NCBI RefSeq assembly: GCF_004801315.1
Contig: NZ_SSNW01000015.1
Span: 11,051 to 75,050, forward strand
Source of the DNA: Deinococcus sp. Arct2-2
Lineage (GTDB): Bacteria; Deinococcota; Deinococci; Deinococcales; Deinococcaceae
Reading direction: 5' to 3'
DNA: 64,000 bases
The translations under genes were made by a program, and so were the position numbers. This document shows, one piece after another, positions 30,364 to 39,222 of this stretch (the first letter of the stretch is position 1; each line of letters begins with the position of its first letter). Under the pieces are notes generated by a model. That model saw only the letters and a list, made by a program, of their open reading frames with translations, did not search any database and was not told where the DNA came from.

Positions 30364-31614
30364 TTAGATCACAAATTCGCCCGCCCGCATCACCGCTTCC
30401 CGCTCGCCCGACGCCCTCAGGCCGTCCACATCCATATCCGCGCTGCCGATCATCCAGTCCACATGCACGAGGCTGTCGTTGCCGCCTGCGGCGTTGAACT
30501 CCTCCAAGCTCATCTCCACGCCGCCCGCCACGTTGAAGCGGTAGGCCGTACCGATGGCAATGTGCGAGGCGGCGTTTTCGTCGTACAGGGTGTTGAAGAA
30601 AAACAGTCCTGAGCGGCTGATCGGGCTGGAATGCGGCACCAGCGCGACTTCTCCGAGGCGGTGGCTGCCCTCGTCGGTGGCGATCATTTGGGTCAGGGCG
30701 TCTTGGCCCTGCGTGGCGGTGGCCTCCACGACACGCCCGCCCTCGAAGCGAATCCGGATGCCGTCTACCAGCACGCCGTTATAAGACAGGGCTTTGGTGC
30801 TGACCACCACGCCGTCTACCCGGTTCCGGTGCGGCGCTGTCCAGACTTCCTCGGTGGGAATGTTCGCGGTAAAGGTGATGCCGCCGGGAGTTTGGGCTGA
30901 GCCGCCGCCCCAGATGTGACTGTCTGCGAGGCCCACCGTGAGGTCAGTTTCGCCACTCTTGAAATGGAGGGCGTGGTACTGCTTGGCCGTCAGGGTGTCG
31001 CGGCGGCGTTTCAGGTCGGCCAGATGCGTGTGCCACAGCGCCACCGGGTCAGGCTGATCGGCACGGGTGGCCGCAAAAATGGCGTCCCACTGCTGAGAAA
31101 TGGCTTCTTCGGTACTCGCGTCGGGGAACATGACCTGTGCCCAGCCCGCAACGGGGGCGCTGATCAGGTTCCAGTTCAGGCGGTTGGTCATGACCTGCGC
31201 CGTGTAGGGCTTGCGGTAGGCGGCCAACGCCCGTGCATGGGCCGTCACGCGGGCCGCATCTACACCCGCCAGCAGCCCCGGATTGGCCGCCCGAATCGCA
31301 ATGACCGCGCCGCCCGCCTCGGCCACTTCTGTTTCGGCATTCACGCGCCACTGGCTGATGGTCTCGAATGTGCCTTCGGGGGCCAGTTCGAAGCGGGCCA
31401 GCACCACGTCATCATCGTCCCAGCGCACGTCGACAAAGCTTGCGCCCGCCGCATAGGCCTCGCGTACCAACAGGCGGGCCAGCGGAGCCGTGTCTACCGG
31501 AGCCTGCACCAGCACACGCTGGCCGGGGCGAATGCCCAGCCCGACGTTGACCGCCAACCGGGCGTAGTTCTGCAACTTCTGTTCAAAGGTCAGGCCGCTG
31601 CTTGAAGGAGTCAT
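30364..31614 (-). CDS. M29-family aminopeptidase (AmpS/aminopeptidase T-like)
   Basis: 416 residues, the normal length for thermophilic M29 metallo-aminopeptidases (two metals, often cobalt or zinc). N-terminal [37 protein letters not shown] with the metal Glu and the catalytic His, and the C-terminal [19 protein letters not shown] metal/catalytic segment are all visible. It begins at ATG 31614, 7 nt after TATCTT. It stands alone beside tRNA-Pro. Confidence 0.93.
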   Translation of the reverse strand: MTPSSSGLTFEQKLQNYARLAVNVGLGIRPGQRVLVQAPVDTAPLARLLVREAYAAGASFVDVRWDDDDVVLARFELAPEGTFETISQWRVNAETEVAEAGGAVIAIRAANPGLLAGVDAARVTAHARALAAYRKPYTAQVMTNRLNWNLISAPVAGWAQVMFPDASTEEAISQQWDAIFAATRADQPDPVALWHTHLADLKRRRDTLTAKQYHALHFKSGETDLTVGLADSHIWGGGSAQTPGGITFTANIPTEEVWTAPHRNRVDGVVVSTKALSYNGVLVDGIRIRFEGGRVVEATATQGQDALTQMIATDEGSHRLGEVALVPHSSPISRSGLFFFNTLYDENAASHIAIGTAYRFNVAGGVEMSLEEFNAAGGNDSLVHVDWMIGSADMDVDGLRASGEREAVMRAGEFVI

Positions 31615-31621
31615 GGGGTGT

Positions 31622-31627
31622 AAGATA
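31622..31627 (-). promoter_or_regulatory. -10 box (TATCTT), leaderless start of the aminopeptidase gene
   Basis: TATCTT ends 7 nt before ATG 31614, without a Shine-Dalgarno. Confidence 0.5.
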
Positions 31628-31746
31628 GCGTGCTAGGCGCGTTGCAGTGAGGCGGGTGGGCAGCAAAGGGGAGGCCCGGACACCCCCCCACTAGACCCAT
31701 CACTTGACCGCACCGCCGATAGCGTCTATATTCCTGTGGCTGGCAG

Positions 31747-31827
<81 letters not shown>

Positions 31828-31829
<2 letters not shown>

Positions 31830-31852
31830 CCCGCTCTAAGAGCGGGTTTTTT
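31828..31852 (+). terminator. Terminator of tRNA-Pro
   Basis: AACCCGCTCT pairs with AGAGCGGGTT across AA and is followed by TTTT. It is inside the island, which therefore replaces the original terminator. Confidence 0.85.
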
Positions 31853-31890
31853 CGTATCGTGATTTGCTGGAATGAACCAAAATCGAGCCC

Positions 31891-31910
31891 ATGTGCTACG
31901 CGTGTGCTAC
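31891..31910 (+). repeat. 20-bp inner terminal repeat, left copy
   Basis: ATGTGCTACGCGTGTGCTAC, containing two GTGCTAC motifs spaced 11 bp apart; the exact sequence recurs at 60340-60359 in the same orientation. Candidate arm-type integrase or excisionase binding sites. Confidence 0.6.
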
Positions 31911-32312
31911 GCGCCAGAAAGACTTCAGTCTGATCTCGGCAACATAGAATACGCAGAGCCGATGAAGCGTTGTAGCTACACTTCTGCCAAAATCAATAAG
32001 TGCGTCCCACCATCTTCAGTACTCACTTCGCTCGGTCAAGCTAAAGCTTTACGGCGAGGTACTTAGGTCAAGAGCTGTGCAGGACATTCATGATGTCGCC
32101 GTCTTTCATCACGTACTCTTTGCTTTCGGTTCTGACCCAACCCTTGCTTTTGGCATTGGCCCACTGGACGCCGGACAACCCGGAATTCCGGGCAATTCAG
32201 GCATGGCGGAGGCCGACGGCGGGTTTGCCGCCACCTGAGCCAGCGGACGGGTGTCACGGCTGCCGATCGCCTGCTGTCCGCAGAGGCCGCCACATCTGCC
32301 TGCGGCCTTAGC

Positions 32313-32318
32313 TACTAT
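32313..32318 (+). promoter_or_regulatory. -10 box (TACTAT) of the HEPN-like gene
   Basis: TACTAT ends exactly 7 nt before ATG 32326. This favours 32326 over the ATGs at 32317 and 32320. Confidence 0.4.
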
Positions 32319-32325
32319 GATGACA

Positions 32326-33819
32326 ATGGGGTACTCACTCGATTCACTGCACTGGATGCAAGCGCTTCTTGACGGTGAACCTCCAGCCGTCTCCGCACTG
32401 AACACCCTCACGCATTCCTACCGCATCGTCGCCTTTGTGCTGCATGACCCTGACGTCAATACGGAATTTCATCAGGTCATGCGGGAGCGCTTCAGCGCTT
32501 TACACCGCATTACAGGCCGGCAGGTCCTCTTCTTCGTGGCAGGGCTTGAAGACCGGGTTAATGACCCGAAGATGGAAACCGTTAGGGCGGTGATCAACGA
32601 TCTTGCTGAAAGGTACAGCAACAGCGGAGCACGCCAGCAGCCGGGGAATGGTGTGCCACTCGTGGCAGACGCGGTGGGTCTGACCGGCAGGCTGCCCGCG
32701 ATCGTGGTGGCAGACGCGACCGACGATGACCCTATGCGGCTCCAGTGGTTCTGCACGCCTACAGATGCCGCAAACGTCTGGTGGCAGTTGGAAGGCCTCG
32801 TAGCCTATGAGGCTGCTCGTACTGAAGCACGCACATCCCGTTCCTACGGCGGGCCGGACATCCAACTTTACGTGCATGAGGCTGAGCCCCTTAACCTCGG
32901 CGGCCGGGAGCGCAAGGTCACAATGTCGGGGCACTACCTGGCTGCTGCAAGTCAACCGCAATCATCGCGGTTGAAGCGGCTATCGACCACCATGACGAAT
33001 GATCTCGCCGCGGCGAGTCAAAGGCTGGAAGAAGTCGTAAAAGCTGCACGAGAGAAGCCGGATGAGGATGAGGTTCAGACGGTTCAGGAGGTCGCGCACG
33101 AGGTCAACATGAGGCTTCGGGTGCTCACGTCAGCCCCCCTTCCCCGGCTGGCCTTTCTTGATGCAGACATCAATGAGGAAAGCCGGGTCAATGTCGTGAC
33201 AGCGTGGTACTCCAAGCAGGCGCTGGATGCCTGGGCACCCGTCTTTGCAGCCGCTACGGGACCCGTTGGCGTCAGCGCATTTTCCCAACCTTCGTACACG
33301 GGACCCGTAGTAGAGCTGGGGAGCGCCGTCGAACGAGAACTGGTGTTGTCGGCGGGGCAGGCGTTGAGGGCGTATGTCGGCGTTCCTTTTCCTCAGGCTT
33401 ACAACCGGGTGGCTCCGGACGTGCCGGGTCAACCCTTCAAACTTCGCGTGACCGGCGCCGATGGTAGGTCAAAGTCAGTGAAGCTCAACAACGCTCAGCA
33501 TTCGGGTGACCTGTGGCTTCCGCCGCAAATCGGCGAGCTTCGGTCGGCTTTTCACAGTACTGCCGGTCCGGACGGTGAGGCCCTGACCACCTGGACCTCC
33601 CCGCTGTCAATGGAACGGTTCATCGAGGAATGGGACGCCATGTCCAAGATCCGAAATGACGCTGCGCACGCAAACCGGCCCATTACGGGGGCTGACTTTG
33701 ATTGTCTCCTTGAAAAGATGAATCATCTCAAAATTCGTGGTGACCTCGACTGGATCGTGTCCACGAAACGGCATCTTCAGGACGCCATGTTCGCCAAAGT
33801 GCAGCTGTGGAAATCTTAA
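32326..33819 (+). CDS. Protein with C-terminal HEPN-like motif, candidate defence effector
   Basis: 497 residues, no family recognised with confidence. The N-terminal part (about 1-150) has alternating strands and helices (SYRIVAFVLHDPDVNTEF, VLFFVAGLEDRVNDPKM, LPAIVVADATDDD) that could be a thioredoxin-like or Rossmann-like fold. A coiled segment lies at about 215-260 (ASQRLEEVVKAAREKPDEDE). The last about 90 residues are helical and contain KIRNDAAHAN: Arg-Asn-x-x-x-His is the catalytic motif of HEPN ribonucleases, and its position before a final helix pair fits a HEPN domain. It is followed by a large TPR protein on the same strand. A toxin or effector of an anti-phage system is a reasonable hypothesis, not shown. 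Confidence 0.7.
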   Translation: MGYSLDSLHWMQALLDGEPPAVSALNTLTHSYRIVAFVLHDPDVNTEFHQVMRERFSALHRITGRQVLFFVAGLEDRVNDPKMETVRAVINDLAERYSNSGARQQPGNGVPLVADAVGLTGRLPAIVVADATDDDPMRLQWFCTPTDAANVWWQLEGLVAYEAARTEARTSRSYGGPDIQLYVHEAEPLNLGGRERKVTMSGHYLAAASQPQSSRLKRLSTTMTNDLAAASQRLEEVVKAAREKPDEDEVQTVQEVAHEVNMRLRVLTSAPLPRLAFLDADINEESRVNVVTAWYSKQALDAWAPVFAAATGPVGVSAFSQPSYTGPVVELGSAVERELVLSAGQALRAYVGVPFPQAYNRVAPDVPGQPFKLRVTGADGRSKSVKLNNAQHSGDLWLPPQIGELRSAFHSTAGPDGEALTTWTSPLSMERFIEEWDAMSKIRNDAAHANRPITGADFDCLLEKMNHLKIRGDLDWIVSTKRHLQDAMFAKVQLWKS

Positions 33820-33840
33820 CCCCCGACAGAGGAAACACCA

Positions 33841-33915
33841 GTGGCGAAACCTTTACAAGCGTGGGTGTTGAAGCAACCCGACGGCGGATTGTCGTTGGAC
33901 GTCGATCGCCCGTGA
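33841..33915 (+). CDS. Possible 24-residue ORF between the HEPN and TPR genes
   Basis: GTG start with AGAGGAAA 5 nt upstream and a TGA stop 48 nt before the TPR gene start; product begins AKPLQAWVLKQPDGG after the initiator. It may serve translational coupling or be chance. No similarity can be judged at this length. Confidence 0.3.
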   Translation: MAKPLQAWVLKQPDGGLSLDVDRP

Positions 33916-33962
33916 AATGATTGCGCCTATATGCTCCCATCACTTTCACCGCTGAGGACACC

Positions 33963-36900
33963 ATGATTGTCAACGCCGAACCGACCCTGTGGACCCTGCT
34001 GAGTGAGGGTGAATACAGCGCCGCTGAACAACACCTTCAAAGTCCTACCATCCCGGACGACCAGTGGGGGGCCGTGATCATTCAATTCCTCCAGGGGCAC
34101 CACGAGCAGGCCAGTGCATTGCGCGGCGCATTGGGGCTGACCGTTCCGCCCGATTCGGTGCTGACCGAAGCTCTCAAAGTGGCCCTGGTGTCGCCGAGGC
34201 CGCTGATCGCGCTGAGCACCTTCCTGCGGGAGGAGGACGCGCGCACTTGGCTGGAACGGGCCAAGCCCATCTCCGGGGCGCTGCCGCGGCCGCTGTTCGC
34301 GGCGCTGCTGCGCCTCACCATGAGCACCGGGAACCCCACGGCGGTCAATGACCTGTTGGCAAGGTACCCGGCGCCAGCTCAGCCGTCCGCGCTGACCGGC
34401 GTGGCGCTGCTCACGACGCTGCACGCCGCCCTGAAGGGCGCCAGTGACCCTGGATCTGTCGTTGCGCTGATCGAAGCGCTCAACGAACCCCACCACAGCA
34501 ACGAGCCGCTGCTGTGGCTGGCCCTTTCCGCCGCTGCTCACCAGCTTGATCATCAGATACAAGCCGTTCAGTACGCCACCCGGGCGTTTCAGTTACTCGA
34601 ACCGCAGGCGTTCAGTGCGGACCTGAGCCCCCGCATGCGGCTGCATTTCGGAACACATGACGATCCGCAGAACATGGGTGTCATCGCCCACCCGCCCGCC
34701 GCGTGGAAAACGCATCTGGACACCATCGCTAGCAGTGACGCGTACCCACTGGAAATGCAGGCGCACGCGAAACTACTGCGCATCAAAGCGGGCCTGAGCT
34801 GCGACGCCACCCAGGACCTGGACGAAGCGCGCGGCGTGCTGGGAGAATCCCTGCTCGTGCTGGCCGTCACGCACGCCCCCACCGGGGAGATCCTCCCGGA
34901 CCTGCGGCAGTTCAAGGCGGTGATGCAGACGCACCTTTACCAGCACGGCACCGCACCTGTGGACGCCCCGGTCTTCACCTCATCAGCGCCACTCGACCAG
35001 GACACCGCCCTGGCCCTGCATCAGGAGCTGCTGCACTGGCCGGAGGAATTTCAGACTGGTGACGGGCAGGGCATCATGCATGCCGCGCAGCGTCAGGCAT
35101 GGCTTACCGGACCGTGGTGCAGCAGCCTGGAAGCGCACGGCATGACGGAAGAACTCTACGAAGCGGCGCGAACGCTGCTCAGCAGCGACGGCGAGAATCC
35201 ATCACTGCTGTTTAGCCTGGCGTTCCACGCGGCCAGCCTAAACACTCCTGAAGGCAACGCCGAAGCGACCCACACCTACCGGACGCTCTTGGAGCATCAA
35301 CCTGCCGACACCAGCGCCATGAACAACCTCGCGTTGCTACTGCAACACGAACAGCAGCTGGATGAAGCGCGCACCCTGTTCGAACAGGTCCTGGCTCTCG
35401 CACCGGACCATGCGCAGTACGTCCAGAATTACGTCTCGCTGCTCAAGAGGGTGGCCGAACGGGACCCGAACCCCTTGCAGGGAGCGCGAACCTTCGCGCA
35501 GACCCTGCATACCCGGTGGCCGGAACGCCTAACCACCGAGATGCTCGGGGACCTGCTGCGCGTTCAGGTGCAGGCCGGGGACCTTGAGGGGGCTGAGCAG
35601 ACTCTTGCCCGACCTGACCTGAAGGTTGAGGATGACGCACGCCAGCGGATTCTGGCGTACATACACCTGAACGCCGCTTTCCGCGGGGAGAACGTAGACC
35701 TTCAGGCGCTTACCATCAGTGTCGCCACGCTGGACAAGACGGTGGAGCTGCACCTCGCCGTGGCGCACTTGGCGGCGCAACGCGACGAATGGGACACCGT
35801 CAATACCGCTGTGCGTCACGCCGCAGCCCTCACGGAATCGGCCGCGCCGCGGTTCTACTTCGGGGACCTGCCGGTGATGGAAACCATCCATGGCAACACC
35901 CCGGCGGACCGCACCTACATCCTGATGGGACCGCCCAGCGCCTGGACGGACGTGTTCGCCCTGCGTGAGCGTCAGGATCTCCCATCTGATGTCCGCGGCG
36001 CCCTGTGCCTGCTGACGGTGGCCCTCCTGCCAGAGGAAGCGGTGCAGCTCAGCGCGCTGGTTGAGCAGGCCCGAACGCTCCTGGGGAACACCCGCTGGGT
36101 GCAGTTCTATGAACCCGCCCCGGAAGACCGAACCGCGGCGCTTGAACATCAGAAAAGGTGGGTGGCGGCGTACTTGAACGAACCGGACGCCTTGAAGTAC
36201 CAGGATGAACTGGACGTCCCGGCCGATGAAACCATGACCATCGAGCAGACGCGGGCGCTGCACACGGCCCTGATGATCTGGCCGGACGCGTTTGCCGAAG
36301 GACGTGGAGAGGACATCCGGGAAACGACGCAACTCACCGCCTGGCACGACGGCTCGTGGCAGACCCTGCTGCGCAAGCATGAGCTGCACCTGGAAGTGTG
36401 CGAAGCGGCGAAAGCCATTCTTGACATCGACGTCGACGAGTCCGACACGGAAACGCTGTTCGTGCTCGGCTACCACAGCACCCAGCTCGGCACGCCCGCC
36501 GGGCTGAGTGAAGCGGCCGACGCGTACCGGCAGTACCTGACATTAAGCCCGGGCAACGCCGCGGTGCTGAACAACCTCGGCAGTGTCCTTCGCCGTCAGG
36601 GGAACCTCACCGCCGCCGCTGAGCATTTCGAGGCGGCCCTGCAAGCAGATCCAAACACCCCGTACGCCGCGCAGAACCTCACCCGTGTGCAGCAAGCGCA
36701 GACCCTCGCGCCACTCAAGGCGCGCGGCATTGACCTGCGGTACACCAAAGACAGCACCGCAGGACAGCATGACGTGGCCCGCGCGTACTGGGACCGCACC
36801 GACATCGGCTGGATGCACCCTCTGAAAGACCTCCAGCAGCGCTTTGGTCTGAGCGCCACTCAGGTCAAGGACACAGCGGTCAACGCCGCCTGGGCGTACG

Positions 36901-37895
36901 CCACCAACCGCGCCTGCCAGGATTGCGGCACGCCGTACGAGTACACCAGCCGCAAAGACTTCGACGATCGCCAGCGCTACACCCAGGCTGCGTTTGTCTG
37001 CGCAGACTGCACAAAGAAACGCACCCAGCAGAGCAAAGCGCAGTCCGTGCAACTTGAACAGGAGCGCCGCACGCTGCTGAACCGGACCTTTGACCTGAAT
37101 GAAGTTGCCGCGCTGGATCTGAACGACCTGACCCTCAAAGATGCTGTGTACCTCGCCAGTGTCGCCCGCGCCGGCGCCAGCGAGGACCTGCGGTACATCA
37201 ACCCCCTGACGGAGCATGACGACGCTATCGGACCTACGCGGACATTCAGCGTGGGGATGCTCAGGCACCTGGATGACCGCCTGGTGCTGCGCGTTCACCC
37301 GGCCTCCAACCCAGCCGCGTTCTCCTGGGAAGGTGACAAGGTCAGCAGCTACGACCTGACCAAAGTGCACTGGGGCATCGCTATGGGCGGTCAGCAACTG
37401 CCGTTCGGGACGTTCATTGAGCAGCTTGAAGCCCGCCTGGGCGAAGGGCCAGAAGGGTGGCCTGACGCGTGGGTGGCGGAGATGCCGCACCTGTGGCGGG
37501 AGATCATCCTCGATGAAGCTCTACGGCAACTGGTGTACTACCTTGCGGAGCATAAACTGGAGTTCAACCCCGGCGAGAAATCCCTGCTGACCATGCGGGC
37601 CGTACTGGAGGACTTCACCCTGGCGCAATCCTGGAACCTCTCTTGGCGCATCGCCAGGGACGCCGGCGCGTACTATCAGCGGGGCGGCATCACCCGCGCT
37701 CACGCCGCGAACAGTGCCATCACGAAACTCAAGACCTCCGCCGAACACCACAAAGCCAACGGTTGGACACTCAAACCTTACGGGCGGAACTTCAACACGC
37801 CCATGCCCGTGGTCAGCCAGGTGCTGTTCATTCACGCGTTGAAGCTGGGCGTCGGCTACCAGGATCAGTTGCCGCCATCCGTTGATGTGCCATGA
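33963..37895 (+). CDS. Giant TPR and zinc-ribbon protein, partner of the HEPN-like gene
   Basis: 1310 residues, cytosolic, unknown family. Most of it is helical repeat. Clear TPR units include LDEARTLFEQVLALAPDHA and LTAAAEHFEAALQADPNTP. A segment of about 150 residues is duplicated: one copy encoded at about 34990-35430 (LHQELLHWPEEFQTG) and one at about 36225-36690 (LHTALMIWPDAFAEG), each ending in a TPR pair. Near residue 985 is a zinc ribbon, CQDCG ... CADCTKK, followed by an about 290-residue C-terminal domain with no recognised motif. ATG 33963 with GAGGA is chosen over TTG 33921. TPR scaffolds beside HEPN effectors suggest a sensor role, by inference only. Confidence 0.72.
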   Translation: MIVNAEPTLWTLLSEGEYSAAEQHLQSPTIPDDQWGAVIIQFLQGHHEQASALRGALGLTVPPDSVLTEALKVALVSPRPLIALSTFLREEDARTWLERAKPISGALPRPLFAALLRLTMSTGNPTAVNDLLARYPAPAQPSALTGVALLTTLHAALKGASDPGSVVALIEALNEPHHSNEPLLWLALSAAAHQLDHQIQAVQYATRAFQLLEPQAFSADLSPRMRLHFGTHDDPQNMGVIAHPPAAWKTHLDTIASSDAYPLEMQAHAKLLRIKAGLSCDATQDLDEARGVLGESLLVLAVTHAPTGEILPDLRQFKAVMQTHLYQHGTAPVDAPVFTSSAPLDQDTALALHQELLHWPEEFQTGDGQGIMHAAQRQAWLTGPWCSSLEAHGMTEELYEAARTLLSSDGENPSLLFSLAFHAASLNTPEGNAEATHTYRTLLEHQPADTSAMNNLALLLQHEQQLDEARTLFEQVLALAPDHAQYVQNYVSLLKRVAERDPNPLQGARTFAQTLHTRWPERLTTEMLGDLLRVQVQAGDLEGAEQTLARPDLKVEDDARQRILAYIHLNAAFRGENVDLQALTISVATLDKTVELHLAVAHLAAQRDEWDTVNTAVRHAAALTESAAPRFYFGDLPVMETIHGNTPADRTYILMGPPSAWTDVFALRERQDLPSDVRGALCLLTVALLPEEAVQLSALVEQARTLLGNTRWVQFYEPAPEDRTAALEHQKRWVAAYLNEPDALKYQDELDVPADETMTIEQTRALHTALMIWPDAFAEGRGEDIRETTQLTAWHDGSWQTLLRKHELHLEVCEAAKAILDIDVDESDTETLFVLGYHSTQLGTPAGLSEAADAYRQYLTLSPGNAAVLNNLGSVLRRQGNLTAAAEHFEAALQADPNTPYAAQNLTRVQQAQTLAPLKARGIDLRYTKDSTAGQHDVARAYWDRTDIGWMHPLKDLQQRFGLSATQVKDTAVNAAWAYATNRACQDCGTPYEYTSRKDFDDRQRYTQAAFVCADCTKKRTQQSKAQSVQLEQERRTLLNRTFDLNEVAALDLNDLTLKDAVYLASVARAGASEDLRYINPLTEHDDAIGPTRTFSVGMLRHLDDRLVLRVHPASNPAAFSWEGDKVSSYDLTKVHWGIAMGGQQLPFGTFIEQLEARLGEGPEGWPDAWVAEMPHLWREIILDEALRQLVYYLAEHKLEFNPGEKSLLTMRAVLEDFTLAQSWNLSWRIARDAGAYYQRGGITRAHAANSAITKLKTSAEHHKANGWTLKPYGRNFNTPMPVVSQVLFIHALKLGVGYQDQLPPSVDVP

Positions 37896-38054
37896 CAGAC
37901 ACCACGTCGCAGTTCGGTGATTCTGAGACCTTCGCTGCTGTCTGGACGATCATCAGTTGAGCGTTAGTGCGGATGGCCTGTCTTGCAACAATTCTCATCC
38001 GAGCTCATGAAGTGAAAAACAGGTCGGGTCATGTCATAGGGCTCTTACCGTACG

Positions 38055-38072
38055 AGTAGGCCTATGCCTACT
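38055..38072. repeat. Inverted repeat upstream of a truncated ORF
   Basis: AGTAGGC-CTAT-GCCTACT, a 7-bp perfect palindrome 18 nt before the GTG at 38090. Operator-like. Confidence 0.45.
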
Positions 38073-38089
38073 ACCCATACAGGAGCACA

Positions 38090-38209
38090 GTGACCCGACG
38101 CCGACTCACCCCCGAAGACATTCAGGAGGCCATTCATCGGTTCGCAAAGTCCGTTGGTGACGGGGGTGCGGGGCATTCGTGGGGATGGCTCAGGGATTCC
38201 AATTGCTAA
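38090..38209 (+). pseudogene. Truncated N-terminal fragment of a DNA-binding-like protein
   Basis: 39 codons from GTG with AGGAG 5 nt upstream. The product starts TRRRLTPEDIQEAIHRFAK, like the first helices of a helix-turn-helix protein, then runs into unrelated residues and a stop. The good ribosome binding site and palindrome upstream suggest the 5' end of a gene whose rest was lost. Confidence 0.35.
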
Positions 38210-38704
38210 GCCCATGATGTTCACTCCTCTTTCTCCGCACGCGGCCTGATCAGTGTTTTCACTGGGAGCGGCGCGACAACCCTGCCAGTGTAAAGGATGG
38301 CGGTCTAGGGTGAACCGGGGCCTTTCACGTTTTGCCGATCACCTTCTGGGCGGCCTTCTCCTTCCGGAGCGGGTGCGGCATATGCGGCAACGCGCCCCGC
38401 CCGTACCACTTACGCTGCCCTCTATATGTTCAGGCCGCCTTCGTGGTTTGGGAACAGCAAAGTCGGCACGGGTGGCGTGTAGACCTTAGGTGGCTACAAA
38501 CATTCTCAGATGGTTGAGCTTACGCTTGCTGCCTCCTACAGGTAACGCCGCCAGTTCCAAAGCCTAACTTCGCTTATTTTCTCCTCCGTTCAGACGACAA
38601 CATGGAGCAAAGCGCCGTTTAGGGCGTCCCGGCTTGCTGGAGCCAACTCGGCCTTTTGTCACCCTTCACAGTAGGGTTGCAACGTTTTGAGCAGCGCTAA
38701 CTGC

Positions 38705-38739
38705 AAAGGGGGAGGAGCGATCTATCTAGCTCCTTCCCA
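38705..38739 (-). terminator. Possible terminator of the integrase cluster
   Basis: On the minus strand GGGAAGGAGC pairs with GCTCCTCCCCC, followed by CTTTGC. It lies just after the stop of the 156-residue HTH gene. The T-run is short. Confidence 0.4.
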
Positions 38740-38751
38740 GTACTTTTACAT

Positions 38752-39222
38752 TTATAGCGGCAAACCGGAGTAGTGTTCTATCTTTCGGCAAAAGCCACCT
38801 GGGAAGATAATTGAGCCTTCCTCTGCCATACTGAAGTATAAGAAGTCCATAAAATCGTCAAACGTAGGACAGCAAGTACTCAAAGCTACGTAGAACTCTT
38901 CAAGAGAAGCATCTGTCTCGATATGGTGGCTGCCTTTGATGGAGCCAGCATCCAATTGGTCTTCCGAGATATTGTATAGCGTGAGCATGAATTTATCAAA
39001 AAAGCTGCGGGGGATACATAAGGACCTGAAGTGCGCTTCAAACTCAATCTCTATGAAGGGAATGCGATTGCTGTCAGAAGATCGCTGGAAGTTTTTTGAC
39101 TTAAGCAGCCGGTAGACTGTTTTGCGGTCAACATCCAAATAGGCAGCGGTTTCGGTGACCGTGAGACCTGAGTTGAAATCTCTAGTCGGGATGGCTGTGC
39201 TGAAGCGATTGGCTAGTGTCAT
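38752..39222 (-). CDS. Helix-turn-helix protein coupled to the integrase
   Basis: 156 residues. Residues about 18-45 (GLTVTETAAYLDVDRKTVYR) form an excisionase/MerR-like winged helix-turn-helix; the rest is an acidic, Phe-rich domain of unknown type (FYVALSTCCPTFDDFMDFLY). Its ATG overlaps the integrase stop (ATGA), and GGAGAA lies upstream. By eye this stretch is more AT-rich than its neighbours, in keeping with recent transfer. It could be a second recombination directionality factor or a regulator. Confidence 0.65.
   Translation of the reverse strand: MTLANRFSTAIPTRDFNSGLTVTETAAYLDVDRKTVYRLLKSKNFQRSSDSNRIPFIEIEFEAHFRSLCIPRSFFDKFMLTLYNISEDQLDAGSIKGSHHIETDASLEEFYVALSTCCPTFDDFMDFLYFSMAEEGSIIFPGGFCRKIEHYSGLPL

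Larger units (their letters stand above)
31853..32325. other. Non-coding left end of the island
   Basis: 473 bp holding the 20-bp GTGCTAC repeat and the -10 box of the first cargo gene. Short frames here have no recognisable product. Confidence 0.4.
37896..38751. other. Gene-poor stretch with gene remnants
   Basis: 856 bp between the TPR gene and the leftward integrase cluster. It holds an inverted repeat (38055-38072), a 39-codon ORF at 38090, and no other convincing frame. It looks like a junction between cargo modules with decayed sequence. Confidence 0.45.

Noticed and set aside
38253..38517. Short plus-strand frames of 60-78 codons in the 38-kb gap
   Set aside because: No ribosome binding site, no conserved pattern, and biased residue content typical of non-coding GC-rich frames.
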